This document shows positions 22,975 through 35,137 of a stretch of DNA of 64,000 bases, one piece after another. The position numbers and the translations under genes are program-made. This DNA is from Coenobita brevimanus (taxonomy: Eukaryota; Arthropoda; Malacostraca; Decapoda; Coenobitidae): the NCBI GenBank assembly GCA_032717465.1, contig CM064748.1, forward strand, positions 7,129,732 through 7,193,731. Direction: 5' to 3'. Positions within the stretch are counted from its first letter, which is position 1, and the number at the start of each line of letters is the position of its first letter. The notes beneath the pieces were generated by a model that was not told the origin of the DNA, did not search any database, and saw only the letters and a list, made by a program, of their open reading frames with translations.

Positions 22975-25668
22975 CCTGGCTCTATCGGATACGCCAAAAA
23001 CATTCACTACGTTCTGTAGCTTCTTATAAACGTATCCGACAGAGCAAATCCGGACGCTGCCACGTTAAAAAGGGGTGCCAAATCTCTGATCATGCACTTC
23101 TCCTGACAACATTCATCCATCCAGCTCGATTTCTTGTCAGTTCCCTAGCCTCACCGACTTCCAAACCCCTCATCCTCACACACTCATCCACCATATCTCT
23201 CCACCTTCTCCTCGGCCTACCTCGCCTTCTCCCTCCTCAAAATTCGCTTAGATATACCTTTTTCACCACTCTGTTGTTATCCATTCTCTCCACATGACCA
23301 TACCATCTCAATACACTCTCCTCGATTCCGGTGTCCACAGACATCCCCATTCCACATTTTTCACGAATCACATTATTTCGTATCCTATCCACCCTCTGTA
23401 GTCCACATACATTCCTCAGGAGTCCCATCTTCACTGCGCTTACTCTTGACTTTTCATTTTCATGCCACACAATAGTCGCACATCCATATGTTAAAAATGG
23501 CACTAACACTCCTTCGTTTAAGCCTCGTGCAGCTGCAACACTCAAGCCTCTTTTTCTTATCAAGGACTTCATTGCACCAGCTACTTTCCTCCCTTGTGTC
23601 ACTCTACTTTCCACTTCTTTTGCACAGTTTCCTCTCTTTCCTATTACTGTTCCCAGGTATTTGAACTCTCACCAATTCTGGTCTCTCTCCATTCACTGTA
23701 ACATCGCACTGGGAGTCACCTTCTTTTCTACATTTACTCTTCACTATATTTACTCTCAAGGCACGACGCTCACAGACATCAGCAAAACTCTGCACTAGCC
23801 TACCAAGTTCTTGTCCGGTACTGGCAAACAGTGCTGCATCATCAACATACAACAAACTTGAGATATTCCATCCATCACCAATGATTACCAACGCCATCCC
23901 CCCCCTCTCCATTGCTCGTGTTTTTACTTCTCTCATCAACCCATCCATATATATATTGAACAACTATGGGGACATCACACAACCTTGTCGCAAGCCCACA
24001 CCGATCTCGAACCATTCACTTAGATGTCCATTAACCCTTACAGTGCTTCACCACCACCATAAAACTCTTGACGGCACCTAGCAGCTTACCATCTGCACTA
24101 TACACGCGCAAAACCTTCCCAATCCTTCGTTGACTACTTTGTCGTAGGCTTTTTCCAGGTCAATGAATGCCATAAACACCTTTTAGTCCTTCTCTCAAGC
24201 CGTCTTCACTACCTGTCTTACTGCAAATATTTGATAAGCACATCCTGTGCCACTCCTAAAGCCATCCTGCTCATCACTCACTAAGACTTCTGATATCTAT
24301 CTTACTTTATAATAATTCTTCCTTATACCTTTCCTGCCACGCTCAATAAACATATGCTATGATAATTCTTCCATTCACTTCGCTCACCTTTATCATTGTA
24401 CAGGGGTACAATCACAGTTTTTCTCCATTCTGCTGGCACAGTCTCACTCATCCATGCCTTCTTATATATTATCTCCAAAAAGCATTTCATTCCACTCCCT
24501 TCACATCACTTAAGCATCTCTGCATACACCTCATCAACCCCAGTTGCTTTCCCTTTTTCCAGCCGCATCACAGCACTCTTCACCTGTGCTAGTGTCACGT
24601 TTCCTGGCACTGCATTCCTTCTCTGCACACCCCCAAAACCAATCATGTTTACAGTGACTCTCCTCTCTCTATTCCTATTCATCAGACTTTCAAAATATTC
24701 TTTACATCTGGTCCTTACTTCATCCCCAAGGGTTAATAATCTACCACCTACATCCTTCACACCTTCACATTTCTTTCTACTATCACTTCCACATTTCCGC
24801 ACCTCTTTCCAGAATAACTTCTATTTTCAGAGTAGTTGGCATTCATTTTTCTTCCTATGTCATTATTTACCTCCTTCTTTTTCCTCTTCACTAGTATCTT
24901 GACGTGATTCTTGATCTCAATATATTCAGTTCTTATTTCAGTTGAACCCCTGTTCCATAACCATTCTAGCCACTTTTTCCTCTTTTCCTCCCCTGATCTC
25001 TTAACCTCTTTGTCCCAACATGCCGTACCTTTCTTCCTTGTTGCCACTTTGGCCACACCATACACCTCTTTAGCATTTCTAACTAAGCAATCCCTATATG
25101 TATTCCACAGACTGTCCAGATCCATTTCATTCCAATTCACTGATTCCAACTCCTCCCCTACTTTGGTCCTGTATTCATCTGCTATTTCTTTGATCCTCAG
25201 CTTCTCGACTTTCAGTCTTTTTCCCTGACTGCTCTTCTCTCTCCCGATCCACCTCACTCCTCTCAGCTTGATCTTGCATACCACAATCATATGATCTGAT
25301 AGACCTCTACATCGTCCTCTCACGGCCCTCGTATCAGCAGCCATTCCCAGCATCGACCTCTCTACGAGCACGTAATCAATCAGGCTTCTTTCAACACGAT
25401 CCCCGTTCCCTCTATACCATGTATATTTATGTGCATCTTTGTGTTTGAAATACGAGTTACAAATGCACAATCTCCTCTCCTGACACATATCCTTTAGTCG
25501 ATTCCCATTATAATTTTCTCCTGGTACTCCATAACAACCCATTATGTCATCCTCAGGACCAGTGCCTACTCTTCCATTCACATCTCCCATTATGATCACT
25601 TTATAGCTCCTGGGAATTTCTCCTACTCCTTCATCCAACTCATCCCCAAACCTGTCTTTCTCTCTCAC
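22975..25668 (-). pseudogene. RTE-clade non-LTR retrotransposon, broken into several frames
   Basis: Minus strand. The endonuclease C-terminal half lies at 25,668-25,250: VIIMGDVNGRVG, NSYFKHKDAHKYTWYR, RSLIDYVLVERSM, GLSDHMIVV. A basic linker runs to 24,757. The pre-RT region is at 24,802-24,506, with GKATGVDEVYAEMLK. The RT palm is at 23,963-23,604 with SSLLYVDDAALFAS, where the usual Y/F-A-D-D has become YVDD. The C-terminus is at 23,614-23,237, with VPFLTYGCATIVW and LRWYGHVERMDN. At least three frameshifts separate the parts, and the RT fingers are largely unreadable. The 3' end lies near 22,975 beside a TTATTATTAC tail. It is a different RTE subfamily from the 13.2-15.7 kb copy. Confidence 0.8.
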
Positions 25669-25699
25669 TCATGTCATCAGTAAATTGTATAGATTTGGT

Positions 25700-27640
25700 T
25701 TTCCTACCATTAAATGAGACAAAGGTTTTTTTTTTCCCCCAAATCAGTTCTTTTAGATAAGTCTTGATTTATGGAGACGGGTGTACTGAGTTGTGAGTTA
25801 GAGATATTAAACTTTGTGAGTGGATGTTTAGGTGTGAATGAACTGTGAACTGCTGAGTCATCTGCATGTGAATGGGTGTGATTATGAGTGACAGATAAGA
25901 GATCATTATTATTAGTAAGGAATAGGGTTGGAGCCAGGACTGATCCATGTGGTACATCGGCATTAATCAAAGTCATGAGCAAGTCAAAAGGGGGGGGGGA
26001 AGTTTGAGGAACAGCACGGGAATTGTTGAAGGTGGAATTGGAGGAGAAAGACTGAGCGAAGAGATCTGCTTAATCGGTAGAAGACGTAGCTACAGAGCCA
26101 TCAGAGTGGAAACCAAGGGGGAAGGATGATGAGGTAAAGTTGTTAGAAAGGTGTTTTGCAAGGTGCCAGAAGGAGCGGGAAGAATTCAGATTGGAGAGTT
26201 CGGAGCACTTAGCATGAATGAAATTATTTTTAGCAGAGCAAAGGACAGACTTAGCACAGTTCTAGGCAGAAAATTAAAAAAAAAACTTGAGATTCAGTGG
26301 TGGGTTGGATCTGGTACCTTTTGCGTGTCTTCTCCTTATTGTGGACAGCATTAGAACAAGCGTGATTAAACTTCTTTATTTCTTTTTTTTGCATTAGTCG
26401 TAGGATATGGGAAAGGAATGTATGCTTCCATGCCAGAGAGAATAATCTCCATAATGCAGAAGGCACACCCAGATGGCTCTCGACCATGGAAGCAATAATC
26501 ATTCCAGGGAAAATCAAAGAACTACTGCCTGAGGGCCTTTCAATCAGCAGCTCCTAAGTGCCACACCCAACACTTCTTGGGAGGGTCCACAAGCCTTACT
26601 GGTGTGATAAGGGAGGTTATGGTGATAAGGTTGTGATCGGAGGAGCCCAGTAGAGAGGAAAGATTATCAGTGTAAGCAGAAGGATCAGTGTAAGGAAGAG
26701 GTCAAGTATGTTGGAGCTCTCTCCAAGACGGTCAGGGATACGGGTAGGGTGCTGTACAAGCTGCTCTAGGTCATTAAGGATACAAAAAATTGTAGGCTTG
26801 TTTACCAGGTGGATCAGTGAAAGGAGAGGAGAGCCTAAGGTAGTGAACATTGATATCTCCTAGAATGGAGATTTCAGAGAAAGGAGAAATTGACAGGATG
26901 TGTTCCGTCATAGATGTAAGATAGTCAAAGAATTGTTCACAGTCAGTAGAATTAGGGGACTGGAAAACAGCACAGATATATTTTGTTACAGAATGACAGG
27001 ATAGCCGAAGCCAGAGAGTAGAGAATTCAGAAGAACCAAGTTCAGGAACACGAGAGCAAGAGAAGTCATTGCGTACGTATACACAAGAGCCACCTTTGGC
27101 TTTGAAATGAGTATAGAGAAAGTAGGAGGATACAGAAAAGGGCTTGCTGTCAGTTGCCTCAGACAGCTGAATCTCAGTTACTCCAGGAGGAGGTGAGGTT
27201 TAATGGAGAGGCGGTGTCCAACAGGAAAGTTAGAGGAATGGCCGTGAATGTTGCAGAAATGAAGTAGAAGAGAGTCAGAGAACGGTTCCACGGTTCCAGG
27301 CATCTTGCTTGGTCGTCACTGGGAGAGGGGCGGATGGTGGGGACTTCGATGGTCACTCCCTCTCGTGGGGGACTCCGAGGGTTGGTGAATTGATGCCATT
27401 TTTTTTTTTAATAGGAAGTGTAGTGTATAATGTGCACATAGTTTGATGTGACAGTTAGAGGAACTTGCGTTGGAGGGTATGCTGGCCTACTCTCTGTGTT
27501 AATGAAACATTGAAAAAGTTCAGCAAAGGGGGATGGTCAGGAGCTAGTCCCCAGGGCTGATGAAACGGGAGCTCCAGCTCTCCCTGTCATTAGCTTTCCA
27601 TCCACCTTGGGAGTACCACCCTGCTAGACTGGTGCTACAG
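25700..27640 (-). pseudogene. Jockey/CR1-like non-LTR element, decayed
   Basis: Minus strand. A leader at 27,640-27,410 is shared with 9.03-9.26 kb. The endonuclease starts near 27,290 and continues in pieces to 26,617 ([14 protein letters not shown], then [12 protein letters not shown], the distorted SDH-type region). A long worn linker follows. An RT relic lies at 25,982-25,710, with DVPHGSVLAPTLFL and HADDSAVHSS in place of GVPQGSVLSP and YADD. It ends where the RTE fragment begins, so one element is truncated against the other. Dead copy. Confidence 0.7.
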
Positions 27641-27729
27641 TCCACCACCCAGCGTATTAAATGATTTCTTGGTTTACAGGAAATCATTAGGCTTGTCACT
27701 CAATGTATAGTTACCCAGCAATAGAGTAT

Positions 27730-29800
27730 CACTACACTGAGTGAGTGGATGGTGGGTGCCACCACTGACCACTATCATTGATCATAATTCTATACAAAGT
27801 GGGACTAAGCATAGGTCCCTGAGGCACCCGGTTTTCTTGGATAAATATATCCGACATTTGTTTCGGGGTTACTTGACAGAGAAAGATCTGTCCCTTAAAA
27901 AATTGGAAATAAGAAAAGGCAATGTAGCTCTTAAACCATATGCATAGAGCTTCATTAGCATACCTTGTTGCCACGTCATATCATAGCCTTTATGGGTGTC
28001 CAAGAACACTCGTATCATGAATTCTTTGTCGACAAATGCCTCCAAAATGCAGTGCTCCAAATGCATTAACTGATCTTGTGAACTTCTGCATTTACAGAGC
28101 CACATTGTCGATCAGTTAACAAACTCGTCGACTCTAGAACAAAAAGAAGCCAATTATTAGCCATTCGTTCCATGACCTTACATAGACAAGAAGTCAACAC
28201 AATAGGACGACGTGAAGTAGGATTCATAAGACAACCAGTCTGTTTGGGTATCGGTATGACGTGTGCAAAGTGCCATGAGTTTGGCAATGTTTGGGATGCC
28301 AAAAACTCATTGTGCAGTGCTGAGAGCGTAATCAGGTTGTCCTGATTAAGATGGTGGATCATACCGTACATGGCGGTGTCTGGTCCAGGACTGGTGTCTT
28401 TACAGGATTTAAGGGCAAGGAACAGTTCATCCATGGTAAATTCTTCGTTTTACGGGAAGTCTGCGTGTTCTGTGGCAAAGAGTAATATTTGCAGCTCAGC
28501 CGTGCGTTTATGGTCCAGAAGACACAGGTCGTAACTGGCTGAGCTACATACAGTACGTGAGAAAGACTACTGGCGAGGATGTCAGTTACGTCCGCGGGAT
28601 CGTCATAGATGTTGTTATCTACCTGCAGAGTGGTCACAGGGATGTTGGGACGTTTATTATTTAGTAGTTTATTAGTGGACCAGACATTACTTAGTGGAGT
28701 AAAACCATTCACCGTGGACACAAGAGACTGCCAGGCATCATGTTTAGCCCTTAAAGTTGTACTCCTTGCCTCAGCCCACACTTGTTTGTATGCAATAAAG
28801 TTTTTCTTACTAGGCTGACTATCAAAAATCCTGTATCTCCTACTGTGTTTCCTTAATGCCTGTTGGCAATGTGGTGTGCACCCATGAGTTCTGTGCTTTA
28901 CATGAACTGTAGAAGGCTTGGGAATAGCAGCCTTAGCCGCGTGTACAATGGAATTAGTTAAATTTTAGACTTTACAGCTATGGACTCCCCAGATATATCA
29001 AACTCAGCAATCCTTGACAAGGATCCCCATCTTCCTTCTTAAAGTTAAATTTTGGAGGTGGAGGGTCCAAAATAACGTTGCGTGTATAAGATAGACAGTT
29101 GAGTAAATGATCATTTCCCAAGGAAGTCATAAGGATCCCACGAGAAATCTTTATGTATACCTGGGGAGGCCAAAGGCAAATTGATGGCCAAAAAATTACC
29201 AGTATGATCATTGATGATCTACACGAGTCGCTCTACCATCGTTCGGAAGACAGAGGTTGGACTGTAGTATTAGGTGGGCTACTTGCTCCCTGCGAACATC
29301 AGTCCTCAAACTACCCGATTGACAGTGATGAGCATTAAAGTTGGCCAACACTAACTTATTTCCAGGAAGGTGGTCAGAAGGTTAATTCAAAGCATCAGTA
29401 TCCATGGGGCCATGTGGTGGACAGGAGAGAGAGCAGAGAGACAGACACGTGTTATTCAATTTTACTTTGCGCGTGACAGCTTCCAGAGTAGAATTTAAAA
29501 CCACTTCTGTTTCTGGATGTGGTTTGTGTGTGTATATGGCAACTCCGTGACCATCATATATTCTACATGAGTGGTAGTGTTTGAACTGTGGAGGATTTGG
29601 GTGATCCATCAAGTGCATCTCCTGTAAACAAATAACGTCTGGCCTGTGTATTGATAACAGGATTGCTGTAATGTAATTTATTCACAAGAGTCCTACCATT
29701 CCACTGTAATACAGTGAATGCGACCAGTGTGCTTATATTTTTTCTGCCATCCGGCAACAGGTGAGCGACTGCCAGGGGTCCTGTCCCTGTGCTTGCTGAT
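27730..29800 (-). pseudogene. I-like non-LTR element, endonuclease to RT fragment (copy c)
   Basis: Minus strand. The endonuclease starts at 29,730-29,400 with TVLQWNGRTLVNKL and LMDHPNPPQFKHYH. A middle part gives SYTRNVILDPPPPKFNFKK. A linker at 28,781-28,359 reads GFTPLSNVWSTNKLLNNK. The RT start is at 28,434-28,066 with SCKDTSPGPDTAMYGMIHHL and HVIPIPKQTGCL. Then come FLDTHKGYDMTW and RVPQGPMLSPTLYRI at about 27,780. The same order occurs in the 30.8-36.85 kb copy. Frameshifts occur throughout, and the 3' third (RNase H) is missing. Confidence 0.75.
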
Positions 29801-30139
29801 GGAATCCATCATTTTATCATCAACAGCAAGACTCCCAGACTCCCCCAAGGAAGAGCTGACTCTTCTCTCCCTCGCTGGAGCAGGAGCAGGAATAACATGA
29901 GGACGTGATTGTGTCGTACCCTACACGCCCTCAGTAATCCCTTACATGTTTCACACTCATCTTTAATTAGCTCGATATATGAATGCTGTAGATAGGCAGC
30001 ATCAGAACAACAGCAGTAGGGAGTGTGGAGACAAGTGCAGAGAGAATCTGTAACATTAAAGTTAGGACAGTGTGACACTGTGCATCCTTGTCTGTCCCAA
30101 TTCCCTCCCATACTACAAGGAAAACTGGTCCACACTCTG

Positions 30140-30318
30140 AGATTCCAAAACACAAAGATACCTCTCAACATAATTCGAATTTTCGGCCCACCTCAGGCCA
30201 TCATCAGGTATTACAATTGTTCTATACAGTCAGCTCAGACTTGATAAAACTAACAGAACTTTATTGAACCATAAAACTAAAAAACAAGTAATAAACAAGT
30301 AAAAAAGCAAGTAAATCA
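30140..30318 (-). mobile_element. Penelope-like element terminal fragment, inverted partner of 37,370-37,530
   Basis: The sequence from CTCAACATAATTCGAATTTT to GCAAGTAAAT is an inverted near-copy of 37,373-37,523. It holds the minus-strand motif CTGATGA...GAAA (30,207-30,181), resembling the hammerhead-ribozyme core described for Penelope-like elements. It stops at 30,318, where the partner continues into GIY-YIG coding sequence. Confidence 0.6.
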
Positions 30319-30826
30319 ACCCTCCTCCCAGTATAAAAGCTCAAACAGATTTTTTTTTTTTTTGGCCATCACCGTGAAGGGGCATTAGGCCAGCAAGAAT
30401 CAATAATCATGAAAGCCAAAATAATGATATGAAATGTTTGCATCTATTTCATACCAATATTAAGTTATTATTCATGATTATGAAACAATAAGTATAAAGA
30501 ATACATCAGTATACATGGATAGTACCAGGACAAATACTTCCATCTATACATCACATGTAGACTCATTACTATACTACTACAAAATAATCAAATAATTATC
30601 AAATTTATATAATAAAAAAAGGGAACAATTACAAATTTACTGAACCTGAACAAAAGAAAAAAAATACATTTATATAAATGTAACCTCCTCCTGCGTTTCA
30701 CAAATATATAAAAGTGTAGTGACGTATTTACATATGTACAAAAACCATATCCCTATATACAAAAAGGAAAAAAAATAGATATATATATAATAAACATGGA
30801 AACCACAACCAAGTTCATAAAATAAA
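30319..30826. other. AT-rich 3' flank of the I-like element; no gene
   Basis: A T-run at 30,352-30,364 begins a short GGCCATCACCGTGAAGG repeat piece. The remainder is A/T-rich and probably 3' untranslated sequence of the I-like copy. Confidence 0.5.
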
Positions 30827-31699
30827 TCACAACTCTCTGAGTAATCTGGTCTCTTTCAGGAAAGTCATCAATTTATTAGTCACACCAACGTCCCCATCAC
30901 CCAAGACAGAATCAAGTGTGAAAGGGAGCGCATTTATCCTACAGAAGGCAGCCAGAGAGGTACGTTCCCCAGCATACCTACTGCAGTACAAAAGGATGTG
31001 ACTATTAGATAACACCGCATCACAGGTGGTACAACGCGGTGGAAATTGTCTGTTAATATATGGTAACATATGTGTCAATAGGGTGGAATTCATGTGGAGG
31101 CGAGCTAAAGCGACCTCCTCTTGCCTGTTTCCTCGGGAGGAACTGGACCAATCACATATGGTCCTTTTGACTGATGGAATTGCCAGGTCGGTGCACTGAC
31201 TTTGCCACAGAAGATTAATTGATTTCTTTCCGAAAGAGAGACTAGACTGTAGCTCACGAGGAACGTCCCAAGTCTCCTGGAGTTCTACAGCTGATTTAAC
31301 TAGTACGTCAGCCTGCTCATTGCCGTAAATACCGCAATGACCTGGCACCCAGATCAGAGAGAAGGATTTAGCACACGTGTGCAGCTTATTGATAATGCGG
31401 CCCAGGACCTCATGTGAATCAGTCCTACATGAATGAATTGCCTGAAGGGCGGACTTAGAGTCCGAGAAAATGACAAAACTGTTGTGATCTGAACGCGAAG
31501 CATAGTCTATAGCTTGATCTATGGCAAATAATTCAGCAGTGAATACAGACGTATGGGGTGGCAAGCGCAAACGGATGCGGCATTCCATAGACCACACACT
31601 CGCACCCACACATTCATCCATCTTAGAGCCATCGGTGTACAAGTGGAATGACGCTAGGTGTCTAATGAGGATCATCCGGAACAACTGTCGTACCTCCAC
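30827..31699 (-). CDS. RNase H and C-terminal domain of the I-like ORF2
   Basis: An open frame of 290 codons. The RNase H motifs are FHLYTDGSK (first Asp), TAELFAIDQAI (Glu), VIFSDSKSALQAI (Asp) and WVPGHCGIYGNEQAD (His and last Asp), so the catalytic set is present. A CTTCDAVLSNSHILLYC zinc-like motif follows near residue 235, then GDGDVGVTNKLMTFLKET. RNase H would degrade the RNA template strand during element copying. This is the 3' half of ORF2, cut off from the RT by the LTR and frameshifts. Confidence 0.8.
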   Translation of the reverse strand: MEVRQLFRMILIRHLASFHLYTDGSKMDECVGASVWSMECRIRLRLPPHTSVFTAELFAIDQAIDYASRSDHNSFVIFSDSKSALQAIHSCRTDSHEVLGRIINKLHTCAKSFSLIWVPGHCGIYGNEQADVLVKSAVELQETWDVPRELQSSLSFGKKSINLLWQSQCTDLAIPSVKRTICDWSSSSRGNRQEEVALARLHMNSTLLTHMLPYINRQFPPRCTTCDAVLSNSHILLYCSRYAGERTSLAAFCRINALPFTLDSVLGDGDVGVTNKLMTFLKETRLLREL

Positions 31700-32087
31700 C
31701 TCCGGCGCCTTGTACTTTGCGACGGGGAGCCAGTCAGTATTAAATGTGGTAGCAAGAGACTCCCAGGCCGCTATTTTTTATGTTAAAACCTGATCCCCAT
31801 TAGAAAGGTCGTACCCTAACACCTCACAGAGGAAGTGAAGTCTCACAGCCACTGGCTTGAGGGCCGCATACAGCAGATATTCCCACTGTAGGAGGATTCG
31901 GAAGGCCAAGTGAGCGTTTACAGTGGGTGGTGATACCATAAGAAAATAGCAGGTGGTCACGTAAACGGAGGGGAGGCACATTAGCCTCCACTTCCAACTG
32001 CTCCACACAAGTACATCAAAGGGCTCCGAGACATATACGCAAGCACACGTTCTGAAGCACATCAAGTCTACGGAGGACAGCATCCGA

Positions 32088-32724
32088 TGCCTGTCACAAA
32101 AAGGACTTTGTAGTTACTTGTAGAGAAGTTTTGTAGATTAGTTATATATATATTAGACTTGTGGACGAGCGGTTGTTACAAGTGAGTAGATTTGTAAGTA
32201 GATAATCTTGGTTCCCTTTTGTCATGCAATGACAGGAGAGGTAAAGAATAGTATGGGACTATTTTTATTTGCCTTGGAAATATTAACAAAGTCTCTCACA
32301 CACGAGTGAAGTTGAGCAGAGTCCCACGAGCTACCTCCTGTCTCACTCTGTCTCTCTCTCTCCCATGTTGCTAAGCCCTTCTCCCTACTACCTGCCTGTT
32401 CTATGGCTAGCCTCCTTCTGACCTCTCTTTCCTAAATTCTGGTGTAGCAGGGGTCGTGTCACGTGTGTTACACTGTGGTTGGAAAGTTCCAGAAACCTGT
32501 GTGTGAGTATGTGTGTATGTGTGTGCATGGTCACGAGGCGCTGTCATGTGCCTATAAAGCATTCCTTGAGTTAAGAGTGTGTAAGCATGTTTAGCATTGC
32601 TCGATTCTCGCAGACACAATACCTTCTCATCATCTGACTTCCTGCTTCTATCTGTCTCTCTATCAATCTATCTATCTATTTATCTATTATGATTTGTAAT
32701 TATAATATGGAGACCTGACATGCC
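32088..32724 (+). mobile_element. Solo LTR, copy 1, nested in the I-like ORF2, 4-bp target duplication TGCC
   Basis: A 629-bp unit (32,092-32,720) starts TGTCACAAAAAGG and ends GACCTGACA, with terminal TGTCA/TGACA inverted repeats. It is flanked by TGCC (32,088-32,091 and 32,721-32,724). The uninterrupted I-like copy at about 16,885 reads through CAGATGCCGACCCATA, giving the empty-site sequence. It aligns inverted with 9634-10,244. There is no internal region, so LTR-LTR recombination has removed the rest. Confidence 0.9.
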
Positions 32725-32738
32725 GACCCATACACTTG

Positions 32739-34133
32739 TTAGCCATAGTCAAGCTTAGAACGGATAAGGGACTTATACACCATCAATAAAGACGTTCTGT
32801 CTGCTCCCGATGATTTACCAGAAAGAAACTTAAGGACGTTTACTTTTTTACTACAAGAAACAAGCAAATGATTAATATGTGTTCTCCAACTGAGCCTACT
32901 GTCAAAATGTAGACCCAAGAATCTTACTGAATTTTGAAAAGGTATCGGCTGATCATCTAAAGTCAAATACAAAGAAGGTACGTTAAGTTTACGAGTAAAA
33001 ACAACACCGACACACTTAGGGACGGAAAATTTAAATCCCCACTCCAGGGCCCAACGCTGAACAGATTCAAGTGCCAGTTGAATCTGCTCTGCTGAGGATT
33101 GTGCATTGCGGGAAGAGTGCCACACTGCACAATCATCAGCATAGAGTGAGTATCTAATCGTCCTGGGGACGGAAGCGAATGACAGACTGTCATTAATGGC
33201 AACACTGAACAAAGTAGGGCTAAGCACACTTCCTTGTGGTACCCCGTTCTCTTGGACAAATATGTCCGAAGTTACGTTACAGGGTAATCTGACAGAAAAC
33301 GTTTTGTCAGTAAGGAAGTTCTGAAGGAAAATGGGCAAATTACCTCTTAAACCATAAGCGTAGAGTTAATGTAGTATTCCGTTTCACCAGGTCATATCAT
33401 AAGCCTTATGAATATCCAGAAAAATCCCTATCATGAATTCACGATTGGCAAAAGCCTCGGCTATGCAATGCTCCAGGTGCACTAAGTGATCCAAAGTGGA
33501 CCTGTATTTCCGGAATCCACTCTGTTGATCATTTAACACACCCTTCGAAAATAAAACAAAAAGTAACCTTTTATCAACCATACGTTCAAAGACCTTACAT
33601 AGACAGTCAGTCAGCACAATAGGTCGAAATGAACTGGGACTTGTAAGGCGACCATCCCAGCGAGGTATCGGTATGATGTGCACGTAGTGCCATGAGTTTG
33701 GGAACGTGTGAGACGCCCAAATCTCATTGTACACCGCTAACAGCTTACTCAGGTTGGCCTGAGTAAGATGCTGGATCATACCGTACGTAACGGTGGATGG
33801 ACCGGGACTGGAGCCTTTACAGGATTTAAGGGCAAGGAGAAGTTCATCTAATGTAAATTCGGAGTTGTAGCTCTTATCTCCGTCTTCCGTGGGAAAGTCT
33901 AAGTTTTGCAGCTCAGCTGTACGCTTATGGTGGAGAAAGCGAGGATCATAGTTGGCTGAGCTGCTTACCTGGGCAAAATGGTCGGCCATAGTATTAGCAA
34001 TGTCCACGGGATCGTCAATGACATTCCCGGCCACCTCAAGTGTGGTGATTGGTGACTGGGTGTACTTGTTATTTAGTACATTTATGGTGGACCAGACCTG
34101 ACTTAGTGGGGTGGAGCAATTCACCGTGGACAC
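32739..34133 (-). pseudogene. ORF2 reverse transcriptase of the I-like element, frameshifted and cut by an LTR
   Basis: Frame 34,133-33,384 holds the fingers: SCKGSSPGPSTVTYGMIQHL, HIIPIPRWDGRL, FRPIVLTDCLCKVFERM, GIFLDIHKAYDMTW. After a shift, frame 33,338-32,739 holds ENGVPQGSVLSPTLF and RYSLYADDCAVWHSS, the catalytic YADD, then the thumb to SKLDYG. Immediately downstream the sequence is interrupted by the solo LTR and resumes beyond 32,090 (FRTCACVYVSEPFD; LRLRDHLLFSYGI). Confidence 0.8.
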
Positions 34134-34400
34134 AAAACTACGCCAGTTAGTCCATTTTGCTGCTTTAATTGTCCTCCTTGCCTCAGCCTTAGCTGCTTTA
34201 TAGGCAATAAAGTTTGATTCTGTTGGCTGTTTCTCAAAAATCCTGTATCTCCTATTGCGCTTTGTGAGTGCTTGTCGGCAATCTGGTGTCCACCACGAAA
34301 CTCTACGCTTGTTTGGAATTGTAGATGTCTTGGGAATAGCAGCCTCAGCTGCGTGTATAATGGAAGTCTGTAGGTGTGAAACTTTCTCGTCAATGTCATC

Positions 34401-35122
34401 TCACGATATATCTAGACTGGTGACCCGTGAGTAGTACCCCCAATCTGCTTTCTTAAAGTTAAATTTAGGTGGTGGAGGAGGCCGAAAATCGTCGCGTGTA
34501 TAAGAAAGACAGATTGGAAAATGATCGCTACCCGTCGAGTCGTCATATGGGTCCCAAGAGATGTTAGTGTGTATATCAGGAGATGACAAGGACAGATCTA
34601 TACATGACATGTTACCAGTGCGGTCGTCTACACGAGTCGCTCTACCATTGTTTAGAAGACAGAGGTTTGGCTGCAGTATGAGGTCGGCTACTTGCTCCCC
34701 CTTACCATCACTCCTCAAGCTTCCCCATTGACAGTGATGGACGTTAAAATCGCCTAAAATTAATTTACGACCCGGAAGTTGATGAGTTAGTGAAGTGAAA
34801 GCATCACCATCAATGGGACCACGGGGAGGACAGTAGATAGAACAAATAGACAGATACGTGTTATTAAATTTTACTCTGCACGCGACAGCTTCCAGAGTAG
34901 AACTATAATCACTTCCGTTTGTGGGTGTGATTTGTGGGTGTATATGGCGACTCCGTGACCATCATATCTTCTATACGAATGGTAGTGTTTGAACTGTGGA
35001 GGATCTGGGTGATCCACCAAGTGCGTCTCCTGTAAACAAACAACGTCTGGCCTGTGTATAGATAGCAAAATTGCTATATTGTGGACTTTATTCCCAAGAG
35101 TCCTACAATTCCACTGTAACAC
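34401..35122 (-). pseudogene. ORF2 endonuclease domain of the I-like element, frameshifted
   Basis: Apurinic-type endonuclease relic. LQWNCRTLGNKVHNIAILLS and CLQETHLVDHPDPPQFKHYH come first, then in another frame LCLLNNGRATRVDDRTG, the IDLSLSSPDI strand and TGSDHFPICLSYTR (the SDH catalytic motif). Target nicking for target-primed reverse transcription is the family role. A frame change near 34,800 disables it. Confidence 0.75.
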
Positions 35123-35137
35123 AGTGAATGTCGCGGT

